Shown here: positions 42,294-49,897 of the stretch, one piece after another
Position numbering within the stretch: position 1 is the first letter of the stretch
How the letters are laid out: each line of letters opens with the position of its first letter
Origin: Hymenobacter swuensis DY53
GTDB lineage: Bacteria; Bacteroidota; Bacteroidia; Cytophagales; Hymenobacteraceae
Length of the DNA: 64,000 nucleotides
Assembly (NCBI RefSeq): GCF_000576555.1
Contig: NZ_CP007145.1
Span: forward strand, 3,742,501 to 3,806,500
Reading direction: 5' to 3'
Made by a program: the position numbers and the translations under genes
Notes under the pieces: model-generated
Seen by the model: the letters and a program-made list of their open reading frames with translations, nothing else
Database searches by the model: none
What the model was told of the DNA's origin: nothing

Positions 42294-42880
42294 CAGACCA
42301 GCAGTTCAATGGGGTCATCACTGAGGCACCGCAGCTCAAAGGCCTGCAGGTTGGTGAAGCCAGGCAGCGAGGGCCAGCTCACGCCCTTTATCACCAGGTT
42401 CTGAATGCCCAGCAGCCGGAACAGCCGCCCGGCTACCGGCAGCGCCTCCGGCACGTCCACTACCTTTTTCAGGGCCAGCACCTGGGCCTCGGGGTAGCGG
42501 CGCGACACGCGGCCGTCCATCGGGTCCGAGGCCAGGATGCCCTTAATGGTCACGGCGTAGTCGCCGTTGCTGATGTACTCCTTCACCGAGCCGTCGCGGC
42601 CCTGCACGTCGGTGGTGACAATGAGCTTATCCCGGCTCACCTCCACCAGCGGGTCGTTGAGGACGATACCTGGAAAGCCGGGCATGGGCAGAAACTCCAC
42701 CCGGGCAAACACGGGCAGGCCCAGCAGGCCGGTACCCTCCGCGTTGGGAGCCAGGGGCGTACCGTAGCGGTCGGCCTCCCGCTCCTCGGGCGTGGGCTCC
42801 TCGGGCAGCGAGTAGCGCACCAGGGGGGCGTAGCCGAAGGCCTCGGCCGCTAGGGCGCGTAAGTTGAGGTTGTACTGCAT
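42293..42880 (-). CDS. Tail protein, DUF6046-like
   Basis: A 195-residue protein found between tape measure and hub genes; the segment PGFPGIVLNDPLVEVSRDKL and VIKGVSWPSLPGFTNLQAFE fit the DUF6046-type tail protein of Bacteroidota phages as I remember it. It probably joins the tape measure to the baseplate hub. Its start overlaps the tape-measure stop by one base. Confidence 0.5.
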   Translation of the reverse strand: MQYNLNLRALAAEAFGYAPLVRYSLPEEPTPEEREADRYGTPLAPNAEGTGLLGLPVFARVEFLPMPGFPGIVLNDPLVEVSRDKLIVTTDVQGRDGSVKEYISNGDYAVTIKGILASDPMDGRVSRRYPEAQVLALKKVVDVPEALPVAGRLFRLLGIQNLVIKGVSWPSLPGFTNLQAFELRCLSDDPIELLV

Positions 42881-44661
42881 TAGGTCGTCATGGCGTTGGC
42901 GTCGTTGAGCACGCTGAGCAGGGCCGTACGCACGGCTTCCTTCTGCTCCTGCACGCCTTCGCGCACCGAACTGGTGTGAATGGTGGTCTGGCCCAGCTGC
43001 TGAATGTTGATGGTGATGTTGGTCACGCCCCGGCCGGCCCCGGTGGCCCCGCTACCCTTGCCCTTGGCTTTGCTCAGGCCCACGTCGGCCGCCCCGCCCT
43101 TCGTGCCGCCGCCGGCCAGCGCCTGGTCAGGTGTCGGGCCGCCGAAGAATTCGCCCATACTGCCGGCCAGCTTGGTGCCCACGCCCCGGTCGTAGCCCTG
43201 GCGGTACTTCTGGTTGATGCTCATGAGCTGATTCACCCCGCGCGCCAGCTGGGCCGGGTTGAGGGTGAAAGCGCCGGCAATCACGTTGCCCAGCCCCTTG
43301 AACAGCTCCATGGCTCCAAAGGCAAAGCCGTAGATAAAGCCCCGGAAGCCTTCAAACCTGTTCCAGCAGTACATCACGGCCGCACCCAGCGCCACGATGC
43401 CGGCCACGATGAGGCCGATGGGGTTGAGAATCATAGCCCCGTTGAGCAGCAGCTGGGCCGTAGTCCAGAGGCCGGTGACGATGGCCGCCGTGCGCACGTA
43501 GGCCGTGTAGGCCAGCACCGAGGCCACGATGGGCAGCAGCACCGCCCCGATGGTTTTGAAGGCCGTGGCGTGCTCCTGCACGAAGCGGGTGCCGGCGCGC
43601 ACCACTTCCATCAGGCCGCGTAGGGTCACCATGATTTCGGTGACGGCCGGCAGGGCGGCCTCGACGAGCACGGTTTTGGTTTTGAGCCACTCGTTATCGA
43701 AGCGGGCAATCTGGGCCGGCAGCGCGTTCATGGCCTGCGCCAGGCCGGGGCCAAATACCTTGCGCAGCTGGGCCGAGAACTTGGGCAGAAAGTCCTCGGA
43801 CATCAGCTTGCCGTCGTCCATCGTTTTGTTGAGCTGGGCCTGGGTCATGCCCATGGCGTCGGCCGCAATCTTGAAGGCGCCGGGAATCCGCTCCCCGATC
43901 TGGCCCCTCAATTCCTCCGCCTGCACCTTGCCTTTGCTCATGATCTGGCCCAGGGCCAGGTACACGCCCTTGGAATTTTCGCCGTCGAGGCCCATCACGT
44001 TGGTGGCCACGGCCACGTCTTCGAAGATGGTGCGGGTGCCTTCGCCCTGCAGCTTGGTACCCATCATCGAGCCCGTGAGCGTGCGGAAGCCCTCCTTCGA
44101 GGCCAGCAGGCTCACGCCCAGCCGGTCGCTGGTTTGCTCCAGAAACCGCAGGTTCTTGGCTCCCTCGGCCGCCGAGCCGCTGGCAAACTTGATGGCGTTA
44201 TCCATGCCCGTGAGTTGGGCCGTGTCGCGCACCATGTCCATGCCCCCGAAGGCCACCGCCCCGGCCAGCGCCACGCCGCCCAGCAGGCCCATCCCCATAC
44301 CACCGCCACCACCGCCCCGGCGGCCGTGGTTCTCCAGCCGCTCCAGCTTGCGCTCCGTCTCCTCGATGGCGCGGTTGGCCCGGGCAATGTCGCCCAGGTT
44401 CATGGAGATGTTGCGCTGCTGCTTGAGGCTGTTGAGCTTGATTTCGAGGCTGGTGACGGCCGTTACTGCCTGGCTGCTGCTACGAGCAATCTTGCCGTTC
44501 GCGGCGGCCACGGCGCTGCCCATGCCGCCAGCCTTGCTCTGCACGTTCTGCACGGCCCGGCTCACCCGGTTGATGGCCGACTCGCCCACCGCCCCGGCTT
44601 TGCGCAGCGGCGAGGTGAACAGGTCCTTGAGCTGAAGGGTGTAGGAGAGTAAGTTGGCCAT
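42880..44661 (-). CDS. Tail tape measure protein
   Basis: A 593-residue protein; the ATG at 44661 is preferred over a TTG two codons earlier. It has long helical parts at the front (SLKQQRNISMNLGDIARANR), then a tape-measure N-terminal domain (LGQIMSKGKVQAEELRGQIG, then IGERIPGAFKIAADAMGMTQ) and hydrophobic segments (VLLPIVASVLAYTAYVRTA; MILNPIGLIVAGIVALGAAV). It sets tail length and is ejected into the host. At about 590 residues, a tail of moderate length is expected. It lies directly after the frameshifted chaperone genes. Confidence 0.88.
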   Translation of the reverse strand: MANLLSYTLQLKDLFTSPLRKAGAVGESAINRVSRAVQNVQSKAGGMGSAVAAANGKIARSSSQAVTAVTSLEIKLNSLKQQRNISMNLGDIARANRAIEETERKLERLENHGRRGGGGGGMGMGLLGGVALAGAVAFGGMDMVRDTAQLTGMDNAIKFASGSAAEGAKNLRFLEQTSDRLGVSLLASKEGFRTLTGSMMGTKLQGEGTRTIFEDVAVATNVMGLDGENSKGVYLALGQIMSKGKVQAEELRGQIGERIPGAFKIAADAMGMTQAQLNKTMDDGKLMSEDFLPKFSAQLRKVFGPGLAQAMNALPAQIARFDNEWLKTKTVLVEAALPAVTEIMVTLRGLMEVVRAGTRFVQEHATAFKTIGAVLLPIVASVLAYTAYVRTAAIVTGLWTTAQLLLNGAMILNPIGLIVAGIVALGAAVMYCWNRFEGFRGFIYGFAFGAMELFKGLGNVIAGAFTLNPAQLARGVNQLMSINQKYRQGYDRGVGTKLAGSMGEFFGGPTPDQALAGGGTKGGAADVGLSKAKGKGSGATGAGRGVTNITINIQQLGQTTIHTSSVREGVQEQKEAVRTALLSVLNDANAMTT

Positions 44662-44710
44662 GAGCAAGAAAAGCGAAGGGGAGCCGCCGTGGCGGCCGCT
44701 CCCCTTACTG

Positions 44711-45180
44711 CTAGTGTTCTGAGAAAATCCGGTGCAGCCACTGGGCTTGGCCGGCTTTATCCTGCCACACGATTTCCGGAAGGTCCTCTGGGTGCGGAAT
44801 GTGCAGGTAGTAGCTGATCATGGCGTCGGCTTTGCGCAGGCCGTCGTAGCCGGCGCGCTCATCGACGCCGAGCGCCGTTAGTTTTTTTTAAGCTCGCCGT
44901 CGAGCAGCTCCACCAGCTGCACGGCCTGCATCGAGGCCGACATCTTGAACTTCTCGTTTTCGAGGATGGTCTGGTCACCGCCCACAAAGCAGTTTTCGAG
45001 GATGAACTCACCCGCCTCCAGCGGCTTGCTCTGGGCAATGAGCGACATAGCGCGGGCCACCACTACCCGACCGGGCTCCTTCAGGTAGGCCGTGGCCACC
45101 GTTTTGCCGGCCTTGTCCTTCAGCGTCAACGTCTGAATGTCGCCGTGCTCTTTCTTGAGGTTTTCGATGTTTACTTCCAC
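44711..45180 (-). CDS. Tail assembly chaperone, with -1 frameshifted long form
   Basis: The short form (44878-45180, GTG start, 100 residues) ends LLDGELKKN-stop. A slippery A-AAA-AAC lies directly before its stop, and the -1 frame continues from LTALGVDERAGYDGLRKADA through WLHRIFSEH to a stop at 44711, adding about 55 residues. This gene lies between tail tube and tape measure, the standard place of G/GT-type chaperones, which use exactly this mechanism to make two proteins. The chaperones coat the tape measure during tail assembly. The first 11 bases overlap the tube gene. Confidence 0.88.
44855..44887 (-). promoter_or_regulatory. -1 frameshift site of the tail chaperone
   Basis: Read on the minus strand: A AAA AAC (44887-44881), the zero-frame stop TAA at once, a 5-base spacer (TAACG), then a stem GCGCTC (44875-44870), 9-base loop, GAGCGC (44860-44855). 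Confidence 0.85.
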
Positions 45181-45605
45181 TGGATGTGCGAAATGATAAG
45201 TTCGTGTTCGACTTCGATTTTGGTATCACCTGACTTCACGTCGCGTTTGTTGCCCTTGAACTGGCAGTTCATGAGCTTGTGCGAGACGGTGCGGTTGGCC
45301 GGGTTCACGTAGGCCACCGTGATGGGGAACGGGGGAATGTCCTGCAGCCGGCCGCTGGGCACGGCCTCCACCAGGCGCTCGGACTCCTTGGCCTCGATGG
45401 TGATGCTGGCTTTGGCTTCGTACTTGCCGTAGCCGCGGCTGGTGGGCATCATACCGGCGCCATAGTTGTCCTCCATGTTCTGCGTATCCTCGTAGGAAAT
45501 CGCAGAAATGCCGTAGATAGTCTTGCCCAGAATCTGGGCCTGAATGTCAGCCCAGCTGTAGGAAACGCCGTTGATGAGCGGCTGAATGTCGTTGAGTAAA
45601 GGCAT
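45171..45605 (-). CDS. Tail tube protein
   Basis: A 144-residue protein placed between the sheath and chaperone genes. Features: MPLLNDIQPLINGVSYSWAD, EDTQNMEDNYGAGMMPTSRG and the beta-rich end VKSGDTKIEVEHELIISHIQ. Length and order fit the inner tail-tube protein of contractile phages; the sequence is not otherwise recognised. It starts 2 bases after the sheath stop and overlaps the next gene. Confidence 0.72.
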   Translation of the reverse strand: MPLLNDIQPLINGVSYSWADIQAQILGKTIYGISAISYEDTQNMEDNYGAGMMPTSRGYGKYEAKASITIEAKESERLVEAVPSGRLQDIPPFPITVAYVNPANRTVSHKLMNCQFKGNKRDVKSGDTKIEVEHELIISHIQWK

Positions 45606-45607
45606 GA

Positions 45608-46804
45608 TTAAACGCTCTTAGCAAAGCCGACCGTGGCCCGGATTTCGCGGGCCGTGCCGATGGGCACAATGGAAAAATCCGCTGTCACGATGCTGGTGGC
45701 CAGCACGTCCTGGGCGGGGTCGATGTACACATCGGAGGCCGAGATTTCGCCCGCCCGGCCCATGCTGTTGTCAAGGGCCGACTTGCCTTTGGCCTCCAGC
45801 TCACCCACGGCCGACGCGCGCAGTGTGCCGTCGGCGTTGAGCGGTAACGGGCCCTTCAGGCTCGGCAGCAGCGCCTGGCGCACCACGCGGGCGGCTTTGT
45901 TGCTGGTGCGCACGTTCTCGATGTAGGCGTAGTCGCTGGCCAAATCCGTGCAGGTGTGCGAGTCGTTCCAGAAAAAGCCGTCGAAGCCCACGTGCTGCAT
46001 GGCAAACAGGTAGCCTTTGGCGTGCAGGCCTTCCAGGTCGCCGGCCACCAGCTCACCCAGGCTCTTGCCGTTGGAGAGGCCGGCGCTCAGGAAGCGGCCG
46101 TTGCCGGCGAGAGTGAACTTGTCGAGCCAGCCGATATTCTCGTGCACCTGGGCCAGGCTCACCGTACCCAGCGCGGTACCGATGGCCGGCACGCCGGGGC
46201 GGCTCAGGTGGTCGGTACCGATAACCAGGGCCACGTACTCGGCATTCTGCTCACGCAGATCCAGCAGGCCCGCCAGCGACACGGACAGGCCGTGGCCGGC
46301 CAGCAGCACGAGCACCGGGCGGTGCTGGGCAAACTCCTCGGCCGCCAGCGCCTGGGCTTTGGGCAGGGCCGCCACCACGTCGCCGTCGAGGCCGTCCACG
46401 ACCGTAGCAGCGTAGCTGGCGGCCGAATCGAGGCAGAGGGCCAGCTGCTTGATCTTGCCGTTGGCCTCCGTGAGCAGACGCTTGGCGTAGGGCTCGGCCT
46501 TATCGGCCATTTGCGCCATGGTCACGGTGCGGGCCACTACCAGCAGGTAGAGCACGCCACCCTGGCTCAGGCGGAAGAACTCTGACACGTGGTAGTGCAG
46601 GTCGGCACTGTTGGCCGTGTCGTAGTCGGCATCGACGCCCAAGGCCTCCAGCTGGCGCAGGCTGCGCAGCTCGTACACGGTGCCCAGCTGCAGGCCGCCC
46701 ACGACGGCCACGCCCTGGGTGAGCAGGCCGGAAATACCGTCTTCGGTGGGGCGCTGCCGGCCCAGGCCACCGCGGCCTTTGATGATGGAAACGTCGGGCA
46801 ACAT
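45608..46804 (-). CDS. Tail sheath protein (DUF2586)
   Basis: A 398-residue protein matching the DUF2586 sheath family of Bacteroidota phages. Landmarks: MLPDVSIIKGRGGLGRQRPT, the central LALCLDSAASYAATVVDGLD and the C-terminal SDVYIDPAQDVLATSIVTAD. This family forms the contractile sheath, so the prophage encodes a myovirus-type particle. A small gene of 62 residues lies just upstream. Confidence 0.82.
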   Translation of the reverse strand: MLPDVSIIKGRGGLGRQRPTEDGISGLLTQGVAVVGGLQLGTVYELRSLRQLEALGVDADYDTANSADLHYHVSEFFRLSQGGVLYLLVVARTVTMAQMADKAEPYAKRLLTEANGKIKQLALCLDSAASYAATVVDGLDGDVVAALPKAQALAAEEFAQHRPVLVLLAGHGLSVSLAGLLDLREQNAEYVALVIGTDHLSRPGVPAIGTALGTVSLAQVHENIGWLDKFTLAGNGRFLSAGLSNGKSLGELVAGDLEGLHAKGYLFAMQHVGFDGFFWNDSHTCTDLASDYAYIENVRTSNKAARVVRQALLPSLKGPLPLNADGTLRASAVGELEAKGKSALDNSMGRAGEISASDVYIDPAQDVLATSIVTADFSIVPIGTAREIRATVGFAKSV

Positions 46805-46993
46805 TTACGTAAGCGGGTAAGTGAGGAGAGTGGAAGATTCGCCGCCGTTGTAGGCCAGCGCGGCGGCCTGGGTGCGGAAGTAGGCCCCGTCACCGTTGCC
46901 GTAGAGCACCGCCACACCGAGGGCCCGCATGGTCGCGCGGGCCCTGGTGAGGTCGGCCTTACTCGGCCGGGGCGTTGTCGGCTTCCGTGGCAT
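46805..46993 (-). CDS. Small phage protein, unknown
   Basis: 62 residues from ATG 46993 (MPRKPTTPRPSKADLTRARA), with basic front and a GNGDGAYFRTQAAALAYNGG centre. A TTG five codons earlier is possible. It overlaps the next upstream gene by 35 bases and abuts the sheath start. Nothing is known of its function; it is probably a head-tail or tail accessory part. Confidence 0.5.
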   Translation of the reverse strand: MPRKPTTPRPSKADLTRARATMRALGVAVLYGNGDGAYFRTQAAALAYNGGESSTLLTYPLT

Positions 46994-47189
46994 CGGCGTC
47001 GCGCTCAACGGTGGTGAGGGCCTTGTCGTCGAGAAACTTGGCGTGCGACTTGGCGAAATCTTCGCGCAGAAACACCTGCTCGTCGCTGGTCACAAACACC
47101 TTATCGGCTTTAGGATTGGCTTCGAACACGCCGGCCGTGTTGGCCTTAGCGGGCGTCTTGGGGTCGGGCTTCTTGGCTGCTGGAGGCAT
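46959..47189 (-). CDS. Small Ala/Lys-rich phage protein
   Basis: 76 residues from ATG 47189 (MPPAAKKPDPKTPAKANTAG) with a Pro/Lys/Ala-rich front and an acidic end (TTVERDADATEADNAPAE). A segment FVTSDEQVFLREDFAKSHAK is conserved-looking. The function is unknown; it lies between lysis and sheath genes and overlaps both neighbours. Confidence 0.5.
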   Translation of the reverse strand: MPPAAKKPDPKTPAKANTAGVFEANPKADKVFVTSDEQVFLREDFAKSHAKFLDDKALTTVERDADATEADNAPAE

Positions 47190-47391
47190 CGTTACAGGTG
47201 AATTGCGCCGTGGCGGCGATGGTGGTGAAAAAGACAAAGGCGTATTTGAGGTAGTCCTGCAGGCCGTCCGGAATGAGTTCCGGCTCCAGCTTGAGGGCCG
47301 CAATCAGCGCCAGCCCGAACAGGGCCAGCTTCTGGGCGCGGCGCCAGAACGTGGGCATTTCAGCCCGAAAGCGGAGTAGCAGCGTTTTCAT
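47146..47391 (-). CDS. Holin-like small membrane protein
   Basis: 81 residues from ATG 47391: a basic front (MKTLLLRFRAEMPTFWRRAQ) and two hydrophobic stretches (KLALFGLALIAALKLEPELI; YLKYAFVFFTTIAATAQFTC). Its size, two helices and place in the lysis cassette fit a holin that opens the inner membrane at lysis. Its ATG overlaps the stop of the spanin-like gene (ATGA). Confidence 0.6.
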   Translation of the reverse strand: MKTLLLRFRAEMPTFWRRAQKLALFGLALIAALKLEPELIPDGLQDYLKYAFVFFTTIAATAQFTCNDASSSQEARPQDAR

Positions 47392-47987
47392 CGAGCAGTA
47401 GTAAGGGCGGCGCGAAACAGGCCGTAGCTCAGGCTCACGCCACCGGCAAAGCCGACCGCCACCAGCAGCCACCAGGCCCAACCACGCGGATCGTACAAAG
47501 GATAAAAGGGAGCCGGCGGGCAGGGCGTGAGCTTGGTGACCACGATTTCCACCGGCTTGGAGGCCGTCATCTGCTTGCGCTGCACCCAGAGCCGGTAGGC
47601 CTGGCCGTCGCGCCACACCCGGCCCTGCACGCCCAGCGTGTCGAAACACAGCGTGTCGTAGAGCACGGGCCGCTCCTGAGCCCACTGGTAGATGCCGTCC
47701 CGGGTGGCCACGTACTGGGCACTGTCGAGAGTAGCCTCCACCCGGGCCAGCAGCGAGTCGATACTGGCGCGGTCGGCCTGCAGGCGGGCCGTATCGGACA
47801 CCGGTACGAATACCTTGCGGAACTCGATGCTTGGAATTTCCACTACTACCGTGTCGCGCACGGTGTCCGCTACAACTAGCTGCGGGTACCGCTCGACGAG
47901 CGTGGCCAGCTTCTGCTCGGGCGTGGGCCGGAGGGCGGCGCAGCTGCTCAGCAGCAGAGCACAGGAGGCGAGTAACAGCGTTTTCAT
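47388..47987 (-). CDS. Candidate unimolecular spanin (lipoprotein with C-terminal membrane helix)
   Basis: A 199-residue protein with two anchors. The N-terminus is a lipoprotein signal (MKTLLLASCALLLSSCAALR, lipobox LLSSC). The C-terminus is a membrane helix (WAWWLLVAVGFAGGVSLSYG). Between lies a region with a predicted-looking helical segment (LQADRASIDSLLARVEATLD). This layout, outer-membrane lipid anchor plus inner-membrane helix, is that of u-spanins such as T1 gp11, which fuse the two membranes at lysis. It lies between holin-like and endolysin-like genes. Confidence 0.55.
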   Translation of the reverse strand: MKTLLLASCALLLSSCAALRPTPEQKLATLVERYPQLVVADTVRDTVVVEIPSIEFRKVFVPVSDTARLQADRASIDSLLARVEATLDSAQYVATRDGIYQWAQERPVLYDTLCFDTLGVQGRVWRDGQAYRLWVQRKQMTASKPVEIVVTKLTPCPPAPFYPLYDPRGWAWWLLVAVGFAGGVSLSYGLFRAALTTAR

Positions 47988-48298
47988 CGACGAGCAGCTT
48001 TAGGAATGTTGAGGGCCCCACGAATGGCGGCCACGTCTTCTTTGACTTCGCCCAGCTTCTCCAGCACCTGCTGGTTGCCGGCCTCTACCGTCTTCAGACG
48101 GCCGTACACGTCGGCTTTCACCTCCTTGGAGTCCACGATGTGCTTATCCAGGTCGATGCGCACGGCGGAGGCGTCCTTTTCTACCGTGGTCATGCGGTTT
48201 TCCTGCCGCAGGCTGGAGCCAAAGGCACCGCCACCGAGAACTATGGCGATGCCCACGCCCCACTTTACCCACTCACTGGTAGTTGATTGTGCACTCAC
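47984..48298 (-). CDS. Small membrane protein with coiled coil, lysis cassette
   Basis: 104 residues, starting at GTG 48298, which overlaps the preceding stop in GTGA. One hydrophobic helix (WVKWGVGIAIVLGGGAFGSS) is followed by a long helical region (VEKDASAVRIDLDKHIVDSK, LKTVEAGNQQVLEKLGEVKE). It may be a second holin or antiholin (XhlA-like layout) or a membrane-anchored regulator of lysis. Confidence 0.55.
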   Translation of the reverse strand: MSAQSTTSEWVKWGVGIAIVLGGGAFGSSLRQENRMTTVEKDASAVRIDLDKHIVDSKEVKADVYGRLKTVEAGNQQVLEKLGEVKEDVAAIRGALNIPKAARR

Positions 48299-48699
48299 GA
48301 TATGGTGATAGTGACCCCGTCGCCAGCGTCGATAGATGTTTTCAGTTTGTTGTACAGCACCGCGTAGGCGGCTCGGCTGTTGCCCACAAAGTCTTTTGCC
48401 TGGCTGGTACCGACGAGCAGGCAACCTTCGGTGTCGGCTGCGGTATTGCCACTGTGGATCCGGATACCTTCGAAGCCTTTCACGCCGCTGAGCAGTGGCA
48501 TCAACCGGCGGAAGCGGTTGGAGTAGGTGATAGTTACCGGGTAAGTGCCAGCCGGAATAGCGGTCTTGCCCCACACTTTGCCAGCTCCTGGCTTGCGTAC
48601 CACATCCTCCAGGACGTAGCACTCAAACTTGCCTTCTATCGACAGCTTGCCGATAGTGCTTTCGGTCGTGAACGTGGTGCGTTTAAGCGTGAGGTGCAT
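48295..48699 (-). CDS. DUF5675-like protein, candidate cell-wall enzyme
   Basis: 134 residues from ATG 48699 (MHLTLKRTTFTTESTIGKLS). The core has KTAIPAGTYPVTITYSNRFR, then GIRIHSGNTAADTEGCLLVG. The HSGN...TEGC pattern resembles the His/Ser-Gly-Cys active site of L,D-transpeptidase-like folds (HG..S.GC). No other endolysin is visible in the prophage part seen here, and it leads the lysis cassette, so it is the best endolysin candidate. Activity is inferred only. Confidence 0.6.
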   Translation of the reverse strand: MHLTLKRTTFTTESTIGKLSIEGKFECYVLEDVVRKPGAGKVWGKTAIPAGTYPVTITYSNRFRRLMPLLSGVKGFEGIRIHSGNTAADTEGCLLVGTSQAKDFVGNSRAAYAVLYNKLKTSIDAGDGVTITIS

Positions 48700-48721
48700 A
48701 GAAAAGGCTTTTGCCACCACA

Positions 48722-48747
48722 AGCGGCCACCCCGAAGAGTGGCCGCT
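48722..48747 (-). other. Hairpin between capsid and lysis genes
   Basis: AGCGGCCAC (48722-48730) pairs with GTGGCCGCT (48739-48747). On the minus strand no good T run follows, so it may be a weak terminator or an mRNA-stabilising hairpin that adjusts capsid against lysis gene expression. Confidence 0.5.
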
Positions 48748-48777
48748 GGTAGCGGTTAGGCAGATAGGCAGGGAAGC

Positions 48778-49863
48778 TTAGCCGGCAGCCTGGCGGATGG
48801 CCACCACGCCGGCTTTGTCAGTGCGCATGAGCTTCATGCCGAAGCGCACGGCGTTGTTCATCAGCGCGCCCAGGTACTGAGCCTGGCCCTCGTTGATGTA
48901 CACTTTCGGCGCACCTTCCACGCGGCCGATGGCATCCTCCACCCACAGCAGCATGGCCTCATTATCATCAGCGGCGGCGGCAGCCTGCACAGCCTTAGGA
49001 GCGCCGGCACCGGTGAATAGGGCGGCCGTGCTGCGCTTGTACCACACCACGCCCATCAGTTCACCAATGGCACCCGTGAGCAACGCCGACTTGTTGCCGG
49101 TTTTGTTATAGTCCACGAAGTGCTCGATGCCGAGCAGCTCGGCGTACTGGGTGGCACCTACTAGGCCGTAGCGTTGGCCGGGAATGTTCATCCGGTCCAG
49201 AATGGTGGAGCCCTTGATGATGTCGTCTTTGGTGATGGCCTTGCGGGTACCGGTGAGGCCGGGCAGTGCAGCAGCAACGGCGGCACCGCTGGTGGTGATG
49301 ATGGCGCTGCTGGACACCTGCGACATGCGGTTGAGCGAGACATCAGCAGCCATCTGATCCAGCACGCTGCTGTGCAGGGCCAGCGTCGAGGCGCGCTTGT
49401 CATAGCTCACTTCTAACAGCTCCTTATCACCGAGGCGGGTAGGATTCGTGGCCAGCAGGCTGAGCGTCACGATTTCGTTACCACCCTCGATTTCTTCTAC
49501 CGGCAACGGGAAGACAGCGGGGTCGATGATACCGGTGGGCTGCTGCATTTCCTGCGGAATCTGGTAGGAAGCGGCAGCAAAACCGGGCGCGTCGGCGGCG
49601 GTGTTGAGCTTCTTGGTGCGCTTGTAGAAGCTGTTATCCGGGAACAGAATCTTCTGCAGGTCCCGGGTAAAGAGCGACGTCAGCACGTCGTCGAACGCCA
49701 GGCCGGGCATGGCCACGGGGCGCACGCAGGCGCGGGCCACTTGGGCGGCGAACAGAATGCCGCCGATGATGGGGGCCGGCGCGCCCAATACGGGGCCCAG
49801 GATGGCCCCTACGAACTGAGCCAGTAGGAAACCGACGGCGAGCTTGAGAAACAGCGTTTTCAT
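48778..49863 (-). CDS. Major capsid protein
   Basis: 361 residues from ATG 49863. Its front (MKTLFLKLAVGFLLAQFVGA, then GPVLGAPAPIIGGILFAAQV) is unusually hydrophobic. The rest has the feel of a phage coat protein: SLNRMSQVSSSAIITTSGAA, KDDIIKGSTILDRMNIPGQR, YGLVGATQYAELLGIEHFVD and MKLMRTDKAGVVAIRQAAG at the end. It follows the protease/scaffold gene by 34 bp. The front could be a cleaved or membrane-associated piece. The identity is by gene order and pattern. Confidence 0.75.
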   Translation of the reverse strand: MKTLFLKLAVGFLLAQFVGAILGPVLGAPAPIIGGILFAAQVARACVRPVAMPGLAFDDVLTSLFTRDLQKILFPDNSFYKRTKKLNTAADAPGFAAASYQIPQEMQQPTGIIDPAVFPLPVEEIEGGNEIVTLSLLATNPTRLGDKELLEVSYDKRASTLALHSSVLDQMAADVSLNRMSQVSSSAIITTSGAAVAAALPGLTGTRKAITKDDIIKGSTILDRMNIPGQRYGLVGATQYAELLGIEHFVDYNKTGNKSALLTGAIGELMGVVWYKRSTAALFTGAGAPKAVQAAAAADDNEAMLLWVEDAIGRVEGAPKVYINEGQAQYLGALMNNAVRFGMKLMRTDKAGVVAIRQAAG

Positions 49864-49897
49864 GAAATGAGGAAAAAGGTAGTCTGAGGGGAAAGGC

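Noticed and set aside
41454-42404. 316-codon plus-strand reading frame opposite the hub gene
   Set aside because: Shadow frame with composition typical of antisense to G+C-rich genes.
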